A stretch of 5,677 nt of DNA, taken from contig JAEZIA010000217.1 of the NCBI GenBank assembly GCA_023416315.1, positions 1 to 5,677 on the forward strand. Reading direction: 5' to 3'. The DNA comes from Actinomycetes bacterium. Its GTDB lineage: Bacteria; Actinomycetota; Actinomycetes; Mycobacteriales; Mycobacteriaceae. The notes under the pieces were generated by a model that was not told where the DNA came from, did not search any database, and saw only the letters and a program-made list of their open reading frames with translations. Both the position numbers and the translations under genes were made by a program. Of the stretch, positions 1-5,677 are shown one piece after another (the first letter of the stretch is position 1; every line of letters starts with the position of its first letter).

Positions 1-209
1 GCGATCGCGTCGACGCGCCCGACCCGTACCCCAGCCATCCGCACCTCGTCACCGACCTTGAGCCCGGACACATCGGTGAACACGGCCGCGTACGACGTCG
101 TCGCTCCGCCCACGTTGCGCTGCAACGTGACGAACACCGTCCACAGCAACGCGAAGCACACCGAGCAGAACACGCACAGCCAGATCAATGGGCGGCGATA
201 GGCGTTCAT
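1..209 (-). CDS. mceB: MceB-family protein, N-terminal 69 residues (C-terminus beyond window)
   Basis: This is the beginning of a second Mce substrate-binding subunit; the rest lies beyond base 1. The visible protein opens MNAYRRPLIWLC, followed by one hydrophobic segment (about residues 8-28) that should be an uncleaved membrane anchor. From about residue 38 the MCE/MlaD domain begins, recognisable by the run YAAVFTDVSGLKVGDEVRMA and then GVRVGRVDAI, the usual 'F-x-D-x-S-G-L-x-x-G-x-x-V-R-x-x-G-V-x-V-G' pattern. The ATG overlaps the mceA stop as ATGA and has a good Shine-Dalgarno sequence (GGAGG, 7 bases upstream, inside the end of mceA), which fixes the start. Family knowledge: MceA-F form a heterohexameric tube that carries lipids from the outer envelope to the YrbE permease. 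The naming as MceB rests on its place directly after MceA and on this N-terminal pattern; the cargo is unknown. Confidence 0.93.
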   Translation of the reverse strand, partial: MNAYRRPLIWLCVFCSVCFALLWTVFVTLQRNVGGATTSYAAVFTDVSGLKVGDEVRMAGVRVGRVDAI

Positions 210-1501
210 GACCCGGCCTCCGCAGGCAGTACCGCGACGGTGTTTCCTCGCACGATCGGACCGAGGAGCAGCTCCGACACCGGATTCGGCTCAGGGCCGA
301 GGATCTCGGCGATCTGCGCACGTTCTTCCGGACTGCCGACCGACCCCACGTTGCCGCCCGACAGCTCCGGATAGGTGCGGGGGTCCAGCGCGCGCGGCAG
401 CGCCGGGACGTCGGCGGTGAGCGGCGCGGTTTTGCAACTGGGGCCCTCCATCTGGCCGTACCGCGGACAGTCCTGCCGGGTATACATCCGGTTCGGGGTG
501 AACACGAGCATGAACTTGCCCACCGCGGCGTTGCGGTCGGCGTGCCAGACCTCGCTGAAGAACCGGTCGGTGAGGTCGCTGATGCGGGTGACGGTCGGTG
601 CGAAAGTCCCCCCGCCGTCGGCGATCACGCCGAGCACCGGGGACATCTGGGTGGTGATCACGATCAGCCGGTCGGTGTTGTTCTCGAAGGCTTCGCCCAT
701 GGTGCCCAGCGTGATCTGACCGGCGGCCAGGAAGTTCGCGAGCTGCTGGCGCTTCTCAGCCACCGTGCGCATCGGCACGACCGCGTGATGCACCGCATCG
801 AGCAGGTCCGGCGACGAGGACTGCAGCCCCTTGAGTGCGTCGTTGAGCACACTGATCGTCGATGATGTGCCGCCGTCGGGAGCCATTACCGCGTTGAGTT
901 CCTTGACGATCCGATTGGCTCCGCCCCCAGCGTGGGTCAGCGAGTCGCCGCGGCCGTCGGTGGCCTCGGCCACCGCGGCGAGAATGCCGACGCTGTCCCC
1001 GGATCCCGGGCGTCCGGCCGCGCCCATCACATCGCGCAGCTTGCTCAGCGCGGTCTGGAACTGCACGGTGGCCAGGCTCCGGTCTTGGACGATCTGTGCG
1101 CCTGCCCGTAGACCAGGTGCGGGTCCGTTGTCGATCAGCTGGATGGACGAGACGGCGAACACGTTGCTGGGCACCACTCGTGCGGTCACCGTAGCCGGGA
1201 TCGCATGGGCAAAGTGCGGGTCCATGCTCAACGCGATCTGGTTGGGCTTGCCGTCCAGTGCCGGGGTGATGCCGTCCACGGTGCCGACCAGGGCGCCGCG
1301 GAACTTCACGTCGGACCCCCTCGGCAGACCGTCCCCAACGTCGGTCAGCAGCGCCAGCACCCGCACCCGCTCGGAAAACACACCATTGGATTTGGCGATC
1401 GCCGCCCCCGCGATCAGTCCGGCGCCGAGCAGCAGAATCAGCCCGCGTAGCAGCAACTGTCGTGAAGACAGCGGCTTCGATGCCGACTCGAGCTGTTGCA
1501 T
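206..1501 (-). CDS. mceA: MceA-family protein, membrane-anchored lipid-binding subunit of an Mce transporter
   Basis: Complete protein of 431 residues, a normal length for MceA. A hydrophobic anchor spans about residues 18-37 (RGLILLLGAGLIAGAAIA). The MCE/MlaD domain follows at about 44-125, with the pattern LLTDVGDGLPRGSDVKFRGA then LVGTVDGI. Residues about 145-320 are mostly helical, with repeated hydrophobic positions, matching the helical segment known to form the tube of Mce hexamers. A Cys pair (C345 and C356, in DCPRYGQMEGPSC) and the ending LLLGPIVRGNTV are typical of MceA proteins. It is preceded by the two YrbE genes and overlaps mceB (ATGA). Start: the ATG at 1501 lies 5 bases after the yrbEB stop. 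An in-frame TTG at 1510 overlaps that stop as TTGA and has AAGG 8 bases upstream, so a form three residues longer is possible. The reading frame stays open far upstream, but that part only shadows yrbEB. The MceA assignment is firm; the transported molecule cannot be read. Confidence 0.96.
   Translation of the reverse strand: MQQLESASKPLSSRQLLLRGLILLLGAGLIAGAAIAKSNGVFSERVRVLALLTDVGDGLPRGSDVKFRGALVGTVDGITPALDGKPNQIALSMDPHFAHAIPATVTARVVPSNVFAVSSIQLIDNGPAPGLRAGAQIVQDRSLATVQFQTALSKLRDVMGAAGRPGSGDSVGILAAVAEATDGRGDSLTHAGGGANRIVKELNAVMAPDGGTSSTISVLNDALKGLQSSSPDLLDAVHHAVVPMRTVAEKRQQLANFLAAGQITLGTMGEAFENNTDRLIVITTQMSPVLGVIADGGGTFAPTVTRISDLTDRFFSEVWHADRNAAVGKFMLVFTPNRMYTRQDCPRYGQMEGPSCKTAPLTADVPALPRALDPRTYPELSGGNVGSVGSPEERAQIAEILGPEPNPVSELLLGPIVRGNTVAVLPAEAGS
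217..221 (-). promoter_or_regulatory. Shine-Dalgarno sequence of mceB
   Basis: On the minus strand this reads GGAGG, 7 bases before the mceB ATG at 209. It lies within the last codons of mceA (encoding A-E-A-G-S), so ribosomes finishing mceA can restart on mceB. It supports the chosen mceB start. Confidence 0.7.
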
Positions 1502-1506
1502 CGTGG

Positions 1507-2361
1507 TCAACCGCCCAGCCTTGCGACCGATCCGATGCCCCAGATACCGATCGTCAGCAACAGATTGGCGATGATCATCACCGAGATGCTGGCGCGCATC
1601 GCACGGCCAGCCGCGATCCCCACGCCCTGCGGGCCACCGGTGGCGAAGTAGCCGTAATAGCACTGGATCGTCGAGGTGAGGATGACGAAGACGACGGCCT
1701 TGCCCACCGAGTAGGCGATGTCCGAGCCGGTCAACACCAACCGGAAGTAGTGCTCGAAGGATCCCCCCGACAAGCCGCCGGCCAGGGTGACGATGGTCTG
1801 CACGGCCGCATAGTTGATCACCAGGCACAGGATGTAGAGCGGGATGATCGCGATCACCGAGGCCAGCAGCCGCGTGGTGACCAAGTACGGAATCGGCCGG
1901 ATCGCAAGCGATTCCATCGCGTCGATCTCCTCGGAGATGCGCATGGACCCCAGCTGCGCGGTGAAACGGCAGCCCGCCTGCGCAGCGAAGGCCAGCGCCG
2001 CCATGACCGGTGCCAGCTCGCGGGTGGACACCGTCGACGACAGCAGTCCGGCGGCGGGTTCCATACCCAGCAGGTGCAGCGCCTGATATCCCTCGATCCC
2101 GACGATGGCACCCGCGGTGGCGCCCAACACGATGATCACCCACGCCGTACCGCCGCCGACGACGATCGAGCCGTTGCCCCAGGTGACGTCGGAGAGGATG
2201 GTCAGCAATGCCTTGCGGTAGCGGGTGACCGTCACGGGGATCCCCGCCACGGCGTGGACGAAGAACGTGAGCATGTGCCCCAGCCGGATCCCGACGTCGG
2301 CGACCGCCGTGCCCGCTGTAACGATCGGACGGATGCCGCGTGGCTGGTACGGGGCAGCCAT
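1507..2361 (-). CDS. yrbEB: YrbEB, MlaE-type permease of the Mce transporter
   Basis: Complete 284-residue integral membrane protein of the MlaE/YrbE permease family (PF02405). After a hydrophilic N-terminus of about 30 residues and an amphipathic stretch come several hydrophobic segments, roughly at residues 66-88, 115-130, 164-196 and 218-238, with a last one near 259-280. The family hallmark EEIDAMESLAIRPIPYLVTTR lies around residues 144-164, equivalent to the cytoplasmic coupling region that meets the ATPase. Family knowledge: YrbEA and YrbEB pair in the inner membrane and are driven by a shared ATPase (MceG/MlaF-like), usually encoded elsewhere in mycobacterial genomes; none is seen here. 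The ATG overlaps the last base of the yrbEA stop (TAATG), with a moderate AAGG 10 bases upstream. The frame is open further upstream, but that sequence is a shadow of yrbEA. It is called B because it is the second permease and directly precedes mceA. Confidence 0.95.
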   Translation of the reverse strand: MAAPYQPRGIRPIVTAGTAVADVGIRLGHMLTFFVHAVAGIPVTVTRYRKALLTILSDVTWGNGSIVVGGGTAWVIIVLGATAGAIVGIEGYQALHLLGMEPAAGLLSSTVSTRELAPVMAALAFAAQAGCRFTAQLGSMRISEEIDAMESLAIRPIPYLVTTRLLASVIAIIPLYILCLVINYAAVQTIVTLAGGLSGGSFEHYFRLVLTGSDIAYSVGKAVVFVILTSTIQCYYGYFATGGPQGVGIAAGRAMRASISVMIIANLLLTIGIWGIGSVARLGG

Positions 2362-3209
2362 TACAACGCCGCCTTGGGAAACAGCAGCACGTACATCTGG
2401 GTGAACAGCACGTTGGTGATCATCAGCAGCAGGATGGACGCCACGACGGTGGCGTTCACCGAGTTGGCCACGCCGGCAGGTCCGCCCTTGGTGGTCAAGC
2501 CCTTGTCGCAAGCCACAATTGCGACGATCGCGGCGAACACCACCGATTTGATCATGGTCAGGACGAGGTCCCCGACGGTTGCGAACGAAGCGAATGTCGC
2601 GACGAAGCTTCCCGGTGCACCGTTCTGCACGAAGGTGTTGAACAAGTATCCGGCCAGAAAGCCGATGAAGCACACCAACCCGGTGAGTGCCAGGCCCACC
2701 ACCATAGCCGCCGCCAGCCGAGGCACCACCAATCGTCGAATTGCCGAGATCCCAAGGACTTCCAGCGCATCGATCTCTTCCCGAATGGTGCGCGAGCCGA
2801 GGTCGGCGCAGATCGCCGAGCCCACCGCCGACGCCATCAGCAGTGCAGCGACCAGCGGTGCACCCTGCCGGATCACGGCCAGCCCGCTCGCGGCCCCGGC
2901 CAGCGACGTCGCACCGACCTGACCGGCCAGCAGTGCGAATTGGATCTGCAGCGTCACCCCGATCGGGATGGCCACACACATGGTGGGCAGCATCGCCGTC
3001 GAGGCCATGAACGCCGCCTGCTGGACGAACTCGGCAAACGGAAATCGGCGTTTGGCGATGTCGATGACCAAGTACTGCAGCGCCCGCAAGCCCAGTGCGG
3101 TCTGGCTCCCCACCGTTTCCAGTGAGGCAATCGGGTGCCGGTTGACGTAGCCGCGGGTCCACTCTCGTGCCTCACCAAGAGGGGACGGTAGCTGCTGTGT
3201 CACCGCCAT
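2361..3209 (-). CDS. yrbEA: YrbEA, MlaE-type permease of the Mce transporter
   Basis: Complete 282-residue integral membrane permease of the MlaE/YrbE family. A polar N-terminal region (to about residue 55) precedes hydrophobic segments near residues 66-90, 117-135, 164-192, 216-234 and 255-276. The family signature EEIDALEVLGISAIRRLVVP occupies residues 144-163, aligned almost position for position with the one in YrbEB, so the two are paralogous halves of a heterodimeric channel. It should receive substrate from the Mce tube and pass it inward with ATP hydrolysis by a separately encoded ATPase. Start: the ATG at 3209 overlaps the upstream small gene by 10 bases. A GTG at 3203 (two codons later) would give the 4-base GTGA overlap seen at other junctions; neither has a strong ribosome binding site. 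The frame runs straight into yrbEB (TAATG). Confidence 0.95.
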   Translation of the reverse strand: MAVTQQLPSPLGEAREWTRGYVNRHPIASLETVGSQTALGLRALQYLVIDIAKRRFPFAEFVQQAAFMASTAMLPTMCVAIPIGVTLQIQFALLAGQVGATSLAGAASGLAVIRQGAPLVAALLMASAVGSAICADLGSRTIREEIDALEVLGISAIRRLVVPRLAAAMVVGLALTGLVCFIGFLAGYLFNTFVQNGAPGSFVATFASFATVGDLVLTMIKSVVFAAIVAIVACDKGLTTKGGPAGVANSVNATVVASILLLMITNVLFTQMYVLLFPKAAL

Positions 3210-3499
3210 GGTGGCCGATCAGACTGCGACTCGGCTGGGGTGGACAAGGCGGCGCCGAATCGGCGGGCGAACACACCGCTGGAGCGTTCCTCCTGGCGGT
3301 AGCGCTCGGCTCCCGCCTGCAGTCCGTCGATGCGTTGTTCGAGTCTGCGAATTCGCTCGGGATCCGAATCCGGCTGTTCTCGCATCGTTTCCAGCTCTTT
3401 GGTCTGGGCAGCCAGTTCTTCGGCCAGCCGTGCCGCGACCTCACCGAACGTCAACAGGTCATAGTCGTCGGTGTCGGGGCGCTGCCCATCGGAAGTCAT
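3200..3499 (-). CDS. Small helical-hairpin (coiled-coil-like) protein of unknown function
   Basis: A 99-residue soluble protein that I cannot assign to a named family. It has no signal peptide or membrane segment. The first 12 residues are polar and probably flexible. A motif DDYDLLTFGEVAARLAEEL (residues 11-29) leads into a helix to about residue 41, then a short D/P-rich turn (QPDSDPER, 42-49), then a second helix (about 47-72) with hydrophobic residues spaced as in a coiled coil (I50, L53, I57, L60). The tail from about 73 is R-, S- and P-rich and ends DRPPWR. The fold is probably an antiparallel helical hairpin that could dimerise or dock on a partner. It is a real gene: its ATG overlaps the amidohydrolase stop as ATGA, its stop overlaps yrbEA, and codon use matches its neighbours. 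Its position suggests a role linked to the transporter or the enzymes, but that is inference. It is far too short to be an acyl-CoA synthetase or any similar enzyme, should a database label it so. Confidence 0.85.
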   Translation of the reverse strand: MTSDGQRPDTDDYDLLTFGEVAARLAEELAAQTKELETMREQPDSDPERIRRLEQRIDGLQAGAERYRQEERSSGVFARRFGAALSTPAESQSDRPPWR

Positions 3500-4656
3500 C
3501 GTCCGTCGCCAAGGTGCAGCAATTCTCTGGCGTTGAGTTCCACGATGCGGTGCACATCGGCATCACCCACGCTCACCAGATTTTCGGCGATCCGTTTCCG
3601 GCTGTTGGGCCAATTGGAGTCCGAGTGCGGATAGTCCACCTCCACCAGGATCCGGTCGATGCCGATGGATTCCCGGGAGTTGACGCCGTGTTCATCGTCG
3701 ATGAAGCAGCCCCAGAAGTGCTTGCGGAACAGGTCGGACGGTCGGTCGGTGCGGCTGATGTTCTGATACCACCGATGTCGCTCCCAGGTGTAGTCCAGCC
3801 GCTCCAAAAGATAGGGAATCCAGCCGATTCCGCCTTCCGACAGCATGAACTTGAGGTTGGGGTGTCGCTGCAGCATGCCGGAGAACACCAGATCGGCGGT
3901 GCTCCACATCAGGTTGGTCGAGAACGTCGCGATCGCCACCGCGAACGGGGCCATCCCCTCCAGCGAGGGTTTTACGAAGGAGAAGCCGGGCACGAAGCCG
4001 CCTGAGCCGAAATGCAGACAGACGGGAATGTCGGCTGCCTCCAACGCATCCCACAGCGGTTCCCAGTGCGTCGGGTGATGAAAGGATGGCAGGTCGAGCG
4101 GGACAGGGCTGTCCGGGAACGACACCGCCCTGGTACCCAACTGCGCGAGCCGGTCCACTTCATCGGCGGCCAGTTGGGGATCCCAGGTGGGCAGGATGCC
4201 CAACGGGATCAGCCGGTCTGGCGCCGCCGCGCACCACTCTTCGACCTGGAAGTCATTCCAGGCCCGTACGCAGGCCAACGCCAACTCCTTGTCCTTGCCG
4301 CGGTGAAAAACTCCCCCGCCGAATCCCGGAAAGGACGGGAAGGACAGCGCACCGTGGACACCGTCGATATCCATATCCTTGATGCGTTCGACCGGGTCAT
4401 AGCAACCCGGAATCATCTGGTCGTAGCGCACCGGATCCATGCCGTACTCGGCGGGCGGTTTGCCGGCTACCGCATTGAGGCCGATCTGCGGGTACATCTG
4501 CCCCTCGTAACGCCACACATGGTGGCCCTCAGCGGTTTCGATGATCTGCGGGCCCTGCTCGCGCTGCGCGTCGGGCAGGCGATCCTGCCAAACCAGCGGA
4601 TGCTCGATGACGTGGTCGTCGACCGAGATGATCTTCATCCAGTCCTGCAACGGCAT
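3496..4656 (-). CDS. Amidohydrolase-family (Amidohydro_2, ACMSD-like) metal-dependent hydrolase or decarboxylase
   Basis: Complete 386-residue cytosolic enzyme with the pattern of the Amidohydro_2 (PF04909) TIM-barrel family. Probable active-site elements, in order: SVDDHVIEHP (residues 11-20, with D14/H15 and E18 at the end of the first strand); PDRLIPLGILPTWDP (146-160); CLHFGSGG (213-220, metal-ligand candidate H215); RHPNLKFMLSEGGIGWIPYL (264-283, with H265 and E274); and VEVDYPHSDSNWP (338-350, with D341, the conserved late aspartate, and H344). Family members hydrolyse C-N or C-C bonds or decarboxylate aromatic and keto acids, so the name does not prove an amidase; the reaction here is unknown. 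A strong Shine-Dalgarno sequence (AAGGAGG, 4 bases upstream) fixes the ATG at 4656; a Met at residue 7 is a weaker alternative. It lies 21 bp after the fadE stop and overlaps the next gene by ATGA. Being co-transcribed with fadE and Mce genes, it probably acts on an imported lipid or a CoA intermediate derived from it. Confidence 0.93.
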   Translation of the reverse strand: MPLQDWMKIISVDDHVIEHPLVWQDRLPDAQREQGPQIIETAEGHHVWRYEGQMYPQIGLNAVAGKPPAEYGMDPVRYDQMIPGCYDPVERIKDMDIDGVHGALSFPSFPGFGGGVFHRGKDKELALACVRAWNDFQVEEWCAAAPDRLIPLGILPTWDPQLAADEVDRLAQLGTRAVSFPDSPVPLDLPSFHHPTHWEPLWDALEAADIPVCLHFGSGGFVPGFSFVKPSLEGMAPFAVAIATFSTNLMWSTADLVFSGMLQRHPNLKFMLSEGGIGWIPYLLERLDYTWERHRWYQNISRTDRPSDLFRKHFWGCFIDDEHGVNSRESIGIDRILVEVDYPHSDSNWPNSRKRIAENLVSVGDADVHRIVELNARELLHLGDGR

Positions 4657-4660
4657 GACG

Positions 4661-4667
4661 CCTCCTT
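4661..4667 (-). promoter_or_regulatory. Shine-Dalgarno sequence of the amidohydrolase gene
   Basis: On the minus strand this reads AAGGAGG, a near-perfect match to the 16S rRNA tail, ending 4 bases before the ATG at 4656. It sits in the 21-bp gap after the fadE stop, the only true gap larger than a few bases in the window, and is the strongest ribosome binding site seen here. Confidence 0.8.
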
Positions 4668-4677
4668 CGAGTTTCGG

Positions 4678-5677
4678 TCAGCGGGGCAAGCCGAGTGCAC
4701 GTTCCGCGATCAGGTTGCGTAACACCTCATTGGTGCCGCCCGCGATGGTGAAGGCCCTGCCGTAGAGGAAGGCGTCCTGCCACCAGCCGTCGTCGTGCAC
4801 CATCGCGTCGCCCTCGATGCGCACCCCGTCATGGCCCTGCAATTGCACCCCGTATTCGTGCAGCGCCAAATTGATTTCGCTGAACAGGATTTTGGAGATC
4901 GCTGCGTCTGCGACATCGCCGGTGCCGTGCAGCGACCGGCTGTCACCGTAGGCAGCGACGACCGAGTTGACGTGCACGTCGGCGACGAAGCCCCCGATCG
5001 CCTGGCAGACGTCCTCACGCTCGGTGGCGGGGCGGCCGTCGCGGGTGACCGAGGCGGCCAGCCTGGACAACCGGTCCAGCGCCCCGAATAGGGATGCACC
5101 GCTTCCGGCAGTGGATCGCTCATAGGCGAGACTTGCGGTGGTCACCGCCCAGCCCTGATTGACCTCGCCGATCACTCGGTCGGCTGGAATTCGAACGCCG
5201 TCGAAGAACACTTCGTTGAAGTCGGCGGTGCCGGTGATCTCGCGCAGCGGCCGTACCGTGACACCGGCCGTGTTCATGTCGAGTGCGAACGCCGTGATAC
5301 CGGCATGTTTGGGCGCGTCGGGATCGGTGCGGGCCAGCAGGTATCCCCAGTCCGCGTGTTGACCATTGGTGGTCCAGACCTTCTGCCCGTCGACGATGAA
5401 GTCGTCGCCGTCGCGCCGCGCCCGGGTGCGCAGTGATGCCAGATCGCTGCCCGCGTCGGGTTCGCTGAACAGTTGGCACCAAATGTGTTCGCCCGCACGG
5501 ATTCGCGGCAGGAAGTAATTCTTCTGATCGGGCGTGCCCGAGGCGATGATCGCGCCGGCGGCCAGCATGCCGCCGCCGACCGGCCCCGCCGCACCGGCGC
5601 GGATGAGTTCGTCGGTCACCACCGACTCGTGCAGCGGATGCGGGTCGGGCAGGCCGCCGAATTCCACCGGCCAGTGC
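4678..5677 (-). CDS. fadE: Acyl-CoA dehydrogenase (FadE family), N-terminus beyond window
   Basis: FAD-dependent enzyme that introduces an alpha-beta double bond into an acyl-CoA, the first step of a beta-oxidation round. 332 residues are visible; roughly the first 50-60 of a typical 380-400 are off the right edge, and the visible part begins at the usual W-P-x-E-F-G-G motif (HWPVEFGGLP). An in-frame GTG at 5667 falls inside this motif and is not the start. Landmarks in visible numbering: FAD/substrate loop CQLFSEPDAGSDL (67-79); GQKVWTTNGQHADW (97-110); helix-G stretch LAYERSTAGS (183-192); and the C-terminal signature IAGGTNEVLRNLIAERALGL (311-330). The catalytic glutamate position of MCAD (E376) is a glycine here (G313), while E186 occupies the position used by isovaleryl-CoA and long-chain dehydrogenases. 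The Arg-x-x-Phe-Gly motif that normally touches a partner's FAD is not evident. It therefore resembles the catalytic half of mycobacterial alpha2beta2 FadE pairs, an inference. It is first in the visible operon, 21 bp before the amidohydrolase gene. Confidence 0.94.
   Translation of the reverse strand, partial: HWPVEFGGLPDPHPLHESVVTDELIRAGAAGPVGGGMLAAGAIIASGTPDQKNYFLPRIRAGEHIWCQLFSEPDAGSDLASLRTRARRDGDDFIVDGQKVWTTNGQHADWGYLLARTDPDAPKHAGITAFALDMNTAGVTVRPLREITGTADFNEVFFDGVRIPADRVIGEVNQGWAVTTASLAYERSTAGSGASLFGALDRLSRLAASVTRDGRPATEREDVCQAIGGFVADVHVNSVVAAYGDSRSLHGTGDVADAAISKILFSEINLALHEYGVQLQGHDGVRIEGDAMVHDDGWWQDAFLYGRAFTIAGGTNEVLRNLIAERALGLPR

Larger units (their letters stand above)
1..5677 (-). 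other. Single co-directional operon: fadE - amidohydrolase - small helical protein - yrbEA - yrbEB - mceA - mceB
   Basis: All seven genes share the minus strand and follow each other without any intergenic space above 21 bp. Five of the six junctions are overlaps or gaps of at most 5 bases, which argues for one transcript with translational coupling. No inverted repeat with a T-run that could be an intrinsic terminator and no convincing promoter was seen between genes. Both operon ends are outside the window: mceC-F are expected before base 1, and the promoter, possibly with further fad genes, after base 5677. Confidence 0.8.

Noticed and set aside
1158..1165. AACACGTT, which resembles the core of a KstR-type operator (AAC-2 bases-GTT)
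   Set aside because: It is in the middle of the mceA coding sequence (the S-N-V-F-A codons), lacks the expected flanking T and A, and a match to so short a core is expected by chance.
1502..2143. Upstream extension of the mceA reading frame to base 2143
   Set aside because: The translation there is low-complexity R/G/H-rich sequence out of frame with yrbEB, whereas a normal MceA N-terminus with membrane anchor begins at 1501.
1462..2922. Long open frame on the plus strand (486 codons) opposite mceA, yrbEB and yrbEA
   Set aside because: It lies antisense to three clearly recognisable genes, is rich in H, R, D, Q and G with no domain or membrane pattern, and is the usual by-product of G/C-rich third positions.
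2362..3162. Upstream extension of the yrbEB reading frame to base 3162
   Set aside because: It is the shadow of yrbEA; the genuine YrbEB N-terminus begins at the TAATG junction at 2361.
3731..3752. Short GGTCGGT-like repetition
   Set aside because: It is only a few degenerate units inside the amidohydrolase gene (encoding R-T-D-R-P-S-D) and is explained by codon use.
4657..4677. Possible promoter or terminator in the fadE-amidohydrolase gap
   Set aside because: The gap is only 21 bases, is largely taken up by a Shine-Dalgarno sequence, and shows neither -10/-35 elements nor a hairpin.
3208..4722. Plus-strand open frames (3208-4005 and 4012-4722) opposite the amidohydrolase
   Set aside because: Both shadow a gene with clear family motifs on the minus strand; the translations show no recognisable domain.

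Overview
This window looks like chromosomal DNA of a high-G+C actinobacterium, most likely a mycobacterium or a close relative such as Mycolicibacterium. The reasons are the very G/C-rich third codon positions, an Mce locus with two YrbE permeases followed by MceA and MceB, and a mycobacterial-style fadE gene in the same unit. The species, and which numbered mce locus this is, cannot be read from the sequence.

All seven genes lie on the minus strand, so the order of transcription runs from high to low coordinates. They are: an acyl-CoA dehydrogenase cut at its N-terminus by the window edge (4678-5677), an Amidohydro_2-type TIM-barrel metal-dependent hydrolase (3496-4656), a small helical-hairpin protein of unknown function (3200-3499), YrbEA/MlaE-like permease (2361-3209), YrbEB/MlaE-like permease (1507-2361), MceA (206-1501), and the first 69 residues of MceB (1-209). 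Every junction is overlapping or nearly so: 21 bp, then ATGA, a 10-bp overlap, TAATG, a 5-bp gap (or a TTGA overlap), and ATGA. There is no room inside the window for a terminator or a full promoter, so it reads as part of one long, translationally coupled operon. Its promoter should lie upstream, beyond base 5677, and the remaining mce genes downstream, before base 1.

Functionally, YrbEA and YrbEB should form the inner-membrane permease of an Mce lipid importer. MceA and MceB are membrane-anchored substrate-binding subunits of the Mce hexamer that spans the periplasm-like space. The acyl-CoA dehydrogenase and the amidohydrolase are cytosolic enzymes that probably act on the imported compound or its CoA thioester. 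The unit therefore looks like an import-and-catabolism operon for a hydrophobic substrate (a sterol-like, branched or cyclic acid is plausible but unproven). The least explained component is the 99-residue helical protein sandwiched between enzyme and permease genes. No RNA genes, mobile elements, CRISPR arrays or notable repeats were seen, and there is no gene-free stretch longer than 21 bases.
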